Shown: piece after piece, positions 28,920-31,750 of the stretch
Layout: each line of letters opens with the position of its first letter
How positions within the stretch are numbered: position 1 is the stretch's first letter
Origin: a virus
DNA length: 31,750 bases
Virus record (IMG/VR): IMGVR_UViG_3300021957_000170
Span: 1-31,750 of that record
Direction: 5' to 3' (one strand)
Translations under genes and position numbers: made by a program
The notes under the pieces: generated by a model
Seen by the model: the letters and a program-made list of their open reading frames with translations, nothing else
Database searches by the model: none
Told to the model about the DNA's origin: nothing

Positions 28920-29555
28920 ATGGCAGATACATTTACAACGAATTTAAACTTAACAAAACCTGAAGTCGGTGCATCCACCGATACCTGGGGTGGAAAATTA
29001 AACACCGACCTCGATACTTTAGATGGTCTTTTTGCTAGTGCAGGAAACGGAGCAAGTGTGGGCCTCAATGTTGGCTCTGGCAAAACTTTAACAGTTGCAG
29101 GAACATTAACCTCAACTGGTTCAGCAAGTTTTACTACTATTGATGTTAATGGTGGCGCAATTGATGGCGCACCCATTGGTGCTAACTCAGCATCAACTGG
29201 AATCTTTACAGTCGCAACTGCATCAACTTCAGCAAAAATTACTCAAGTTGCAATTACCTCAAGCTCTAACACAGTAGCTTGGGATTCAACAGCAGCAGCA
29301 AATGCTTATCACGTCACCACAGAAAACACGACTTTCTCAGCACCAAGTAATGCTGTAGAAGGTGCAATCATCTCTGTAGAACTGGCCCAAGGTGGTACAC
29401 CAAGAACAATAGCCTGGAACACAGTGTTTGAATTTGCAGCTAGTACAGCTCCTACGGTGACTGCTACAGCTAACAAAACAGACATCTTTAGTTTTAGATA
29501 CAACGGATCAGTCTGGCAAGAAATCGGCAGAGTTCAAAACCTAGCACAAGCATAA
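28920..29555 (+). CDS. Tail fibre / tail protein, [13 protein letters not shown] type
   Basis: This 211-residue protein starts at ATG 28920, five bases after the previous stop. The N-terminus [20 protein letters not shown] then [14 protein letters not shown] is the hallmark of many phage fibre or tail proteins (N-L-x-L-T-K-P-E-x-G-x-S-T-D-T-W-G-x-K-x-N-x-D). The middle is Gly/Thr/Ser-rich beta sequence ([20 protein letters not shown]), and the last 110 residues look like an interaction domain of fibre C-termini ([20 protein letters not shown]). It likely is part of the adsorption apparatus. Its TAA overlaps the next mini-frame. Confidence 0.82.
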   Translation: MADTFTTNLNLTKPEVGASTDTWGGKLNTDLDTLDGLFASAGNGASVGLNVGSGKTLTVAGTLTSTGSASFTTIDVNGGAIDGAPIGANSASTGIFTVATASTSAKITQVAITSSSNTVAWDSTAAANAYHVTTENTTFSAPSNAVEGAIISVELAQGGTPRTIAWNTVFEFAASTAPTVTATANKTDIFSFRYNGSVWQEIGRVQNLAQA

Positions 29556-29623
29556 TGCTTGAATTATTTTTAGCGACTTGGATTATAATAGGATTTCTTG
29601 CACCTAATCCAGAGGACAGTTAA
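29555..29623 (+). CDS. 22-residue hydrophobic mini-protein between fibre genes
   Basis: From ATG 29555 the frame encodes [18 protein letters not shown] followed by PEDS. The first 16 residues are strongly hydrophobic, like a small signal-anchor. Both ends share bases with neighbours: TAATG at the start and again at the stop with ATG 29623. CAGAGGACAG near its end supplies the ribosome site of the next gene. Either a translated coupling leader or a true tiny membrane peptide; no other evidence is available. Confidence 0.45.
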   Translation: MLELFLATWIIIGFLAPNPEDS

Positions 29624-31047
29624 TGGAAACACTACAGCGTACAGCAAATAGAGGAAGTATATCTACTGGTGGGTATGAGATTGATAACTCTTTGAAGTTT
29701 GAAGCTGATAACTCTGAACAACTGTCAAGAGATGTATCTAGTGCTGGAAGTAGAACAACTGCTACTATAAGTATGTGGATTAAAAGAACAGAAATCACTA
29801 ATGCTCAATATTTATTTACTTATGGCAATACTGACAATGACGATGGAAGAACTTTTGCTAGATTTCAAGCTGATGATACTTTAAGAATTGCAGGTGGATC
29901 TACAGTTTGGCGAAATACAAGTAGAGTATTTAGAGACACCTCTGCTTGGTATCACATAGTTATTGCATTTGATACAACGCAAAGCACAGCAAACAATAGA
30001 ATAAAGTTATATATAAATGGAGTACAAGAAACTTCTTTTAGTACTACAAATAATCCAAGTGAAGACGGAACTTTAGGCTTAAATTTTCAAAAACAAGCTA
30101 TAGGTTATAATAGTGTAGATGGCGGTTCATATTTTTGTGGCTATATGACAGAAATTGTCCATCAAGATGGAACAGCATCAGCACCTACAGAATTTGGTGA
30201 AACAGATAGCGATACAGGAATTTGGAAACCCATAGATGTATCTAGTGTAGCATCAGGCACTAACGGATTTTATTTAGACTTTGAAGATGGCTCTAACATG
30301 GGCAATGATGCTAGTGGTGGTACAGACTTTACAGAAACCAACATAGCAGCAGCCGACCAAGCTCAGGATTCGCCAACCAACAGCTTTTGTACTATGAATG
30401 TGTTGGATAGAACTGATGGAAATATCAAAAATCAAGAAGGGGCAACTAAAATTACAACAGATGGAGGGTCAAGTTGGTGTAACATGATTGCCACTATGGG
30501 TATTACTAAAGGCAAATGGTATTGGGAAGCTCAAAGAGCATCAAGCGATGGAAACAATGTATTTGCTGGAGTAGCGGATTCACAAGATTTTTACATACCC
30601 TATAATTCTGCCGCCAAGTATTATTTAGGAAATGTTGCAAATACAACAGCTGTAGGTTGGTATTTTGACAACGGACAAGTCTATAACGGAGATGCAACTT
30701 TTGCCGCACCTTCAGCAAATGATAAGGTAATGATAGCTTTAGATTTTGATAATCAAGCTATATATTTTGGTGTAAATGGAACTTGGGGAAACAGCAGCGA
30801 TCCTGAAAGCGGTGCTTCTAAAACTGGTGCTTCTGTTTATGCTTTCAATAATGCAGATTGGGATAATTTTTGTATGCCTGCATTTACAGTCTATCAAGGA
30901 CAATCTGTAAAAGTTAATTTTGGTGGTTATACTTGTATGTCAATCGCATCAGGCAACACAGACGAAAACGGCTACGGAACTTTTGAATATGCACCCCCAT
31001 CAGGCTACTACGCCTTATGCACTAAAAACTTAGCGGAGTACGGATAA
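29623..31047 (+). CDS. Receptor-binding fibre with LamG-like and SPRY-like domains
   Basis: This 474-residue protein starts at ATG 29623. Residues about 25-190 look like a concanavalin A/LamG-type lectin: LKFEADNSEQLSRDVSSAG, TATISMWIKRTEITNAQYLF, WYHIVIAFDTTQ and RIKLYINGVQETSF, the W-H-I...D...L-Y-I-N-G-V pattern. Residues about 285-410 resemble a SPRY domain: GKWYWEAQRASSDG, FAGVADSQDF, VGWYFDNGQVYNGD and DKVMIALDFDNQAIYFGVNG. Both folds bind sugars or proteins, so this is a strong candidate for host adsorption. It ends in a TAATG overlap with the next fibre gene. Confidence 0.8.
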   Translation: METLQRTANRGSISTGGYEIDNSLKFEADNSEQLSRDVSSAGSRTTATISMWIKRTEITNAQYLFTYGNTDNDDGRTFARFQADDTLRIAGGSTVWRNTSRVFRDTSAWYHIVIAFDTTQSTANNRIKLYINGVQETSFSTTNNPSEDGTLGLNFQKQAIGYNSVDGGSYFCGYMTEIVHQDGTASAPTEFGETDSDTGIWKPIDVSSVASGTNGFYLDFEDGSNMGNDASGGTDFTETNIAAADQAQDSPTNSFCTMNVLDRTDGNIKNQEGATKITTDGGSSWCNMIATMGITKGKWYWEAQRASSDGNNVFAGVADSQDFYIPYNSAAKYYLGNVANTTAVGWYFDNGQVYNGDATFAAPSANDKVMIALDFDNQAIYFGVNGTWGNSSDPESGASKTGASVYAFNNADWDNFCMPAFTVYQGQSVKVNFGGYTCMSIASGNTDENGYGTFEYAPPSGYYALCTKNLAEYG

Positions 31048-31750
31048 TGGCTTATACAAATATAGATGACCCTTCTGCATATTTTCAGACTAAATTATGG
31101 ACTGGTAATGCAAGTTCAAATGAAATTACCTTTGATGGTAATAGTGATTTACAAGCAGATTGGATTTGGCATAAAGAACCAAATGACACTAATGGTTGGC
31201 ATCAAACTGATACTAGTATAGGAATTGCTAATTATCTTGCTTCTGAAAGTAGTGCTGCGGAGTATGGGGTTGGTAGTGCTTATGTATCTGCAATAGGTAG
31301 CAATTCAATTACCTATGGCAGTGGTGATAGCTCTTTTAATTCTAATTCAGTAGCACAGGCTACATGGGCGTGGAAAGCCAATGGTGGTACGACAGCTAGT
31401 AATACGGATGGTTCTATAACTTCTACAGTTCAAGCCAATCAAGATGCTGGATTTAGTATTGTTACTTATACAACAGCAGGTTCAACAGCAACAATTGGGC
31501 ATGGTCTCGGTGCAAAGCCTGATGTAATTTTGTTAAAGAAAAGGAACGGAGCAATAAGCTGGTATGTTAGACACGTTTCTACTGGAACTTCATACTTAAA
31601 CTTGAACTTAACCAGTGCTGCTGCTGCTAATCCTACTGCAACTTGGACAACTACTGAGCCTACTACATCAGTATATTCAATAGGAACTTCAACTGATTTC
31701 AATATAAATGGTGGAGAATATGTAGCCTACTGCTTTGCAGAAAAACAAGG
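31047..31750 (+). CDS. DUF7483-type tail fibre protein, N-terminal part (3' end outside window)
   Basis: The frame starts at ATG 31047 and is open to the end of the window, giving at least 234 residues. The start MAYTNIDDPSAYFQTKLWTG is followed by AQATWAWKANGGTTASNTDG and the phrase ITSTVQANQDAGFSIVTYTT. Then comes IGHGLGAKPDVILLKKRNG, WYVRHVSTGTSYLNLNLTS and SIGTSTDFNINGGEYVAYCF. This ordered set (W-x-W-K-A-N-G-G, GHGLG-x-x-P, YIAYCFAE) is how I recognise the DUF7483 domain of marine phage fibres. It is likely a receptor-binding or lectin-like fibre, partner of the preceding gene. Confidence 0.8.
   Translation, partial: MAYTNIDDPSAYFQTKLWTGNASSNEITFDGNSDLQADWIWHKEPNDTNGWHQTDTSIGIANYLASESSAAEYGVGSAYVSAIGSNSITYGSGDSSFNSNSVAQATWAWKANGGTTASNTDGSITSTVQANQDAGFSIVTYTTAGSTATIGHGLGAKPDVILLKKRNGAISWYVRHVSTGTSYLNLNLTSAAAANPTATWTTTEPTTSVYSIGTSTDFNINGGEYVAYCFAEKQ

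Overview
This window is a contiguous piece of a tailed double-stranded DNA phage genome, most likely a short-tailed (podovirus-type) phage of a marine, probably alphaproteobacterial, host. Evidence: a p19-type portal, a TerS/TerL pair, a DUF5309/SU10-type capsid protein, a Gp4-like adaptor, large Gln-rich and Gly-rich internal virion proteins, no tape measure or tail sheath, AT-rich DNA with very tight gene packing, and tail-fibre families (GASTDTWG-type, DUF7483-type) common in marine phages. Host assignment is inference. The gene content recalls the small pelagiphage-like podoviruses, but I cannot search databases. Both ends are cut inside genes, so the genome continues on both sides.

Layout. 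(1) 2-4689 (+): end of a tail-hub/stabilisation-type protein, small virion proteins and three large internal virion (ejection) proteins. (2) 4693-7504 (+): a PD-(D/E)XK protein, then a unit of two unknown genes, a C5-cytosine methyltransferase and a tyrosine integrase behind a T7-promoter-like core. (3) 7505-7984 (-): two small genes, one DUF3310. (4) 8069-14319 (+): the replication/recombination block, with an excisionase-like HTH protein, a Cas4/RecB-like nuclease, a Sak4-like ATPase, an SSB with acidic tail, a Toprim-RepA primase-helicase, an N4/N6 methyltransferase and four tiny genes. (5) 14318-14920 (+): a 21-22 bp iteron array with palindromes, followed by a winged-helix initiator/regulator. 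(6) 14944-16914 (-): a cluster of ten mini-genes, mostly joined by TAATG or ATGA overlaps, several unnoticed at usual length cut-offs. (7) 17064-21422 (+): TerS, a 162-base non-coding spacer, TerL, portal. (8) 21403-24933 (+): small basic proteins, a resolvase-like nuclease, the lysis cassette (two holin-like proteins, M15 endolysin, possible spanin) and a Pro-rich repeat protein. (9) 24996-29555 (+): scaffold, major capsid protein, strong terminator, adaptor, fibre-like proteins including a 20-residue repeat protein. (10) 29555-31750 (+): lectin-like LamG/SPRY fibre and a DUF7483-type fibre, cut by the window end.

How it works together. Integrase, an Xis-like protein and a possible repressor/initiator suggest a temperate life style. 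Replication appears to use a phage initiator, primase-helicase, SSB and annealing protein; no DNA or RNA polymerase gene lies in the window, so host enzymes or genes outside it are needed. Two methyltransferases of different chemistry could protect phage DNA from restriction. The minus-strand mini-gene cluster, with its own extended -10 promoter, is the best candidate for an undescribed set of host-interaction or lysogeny genes.
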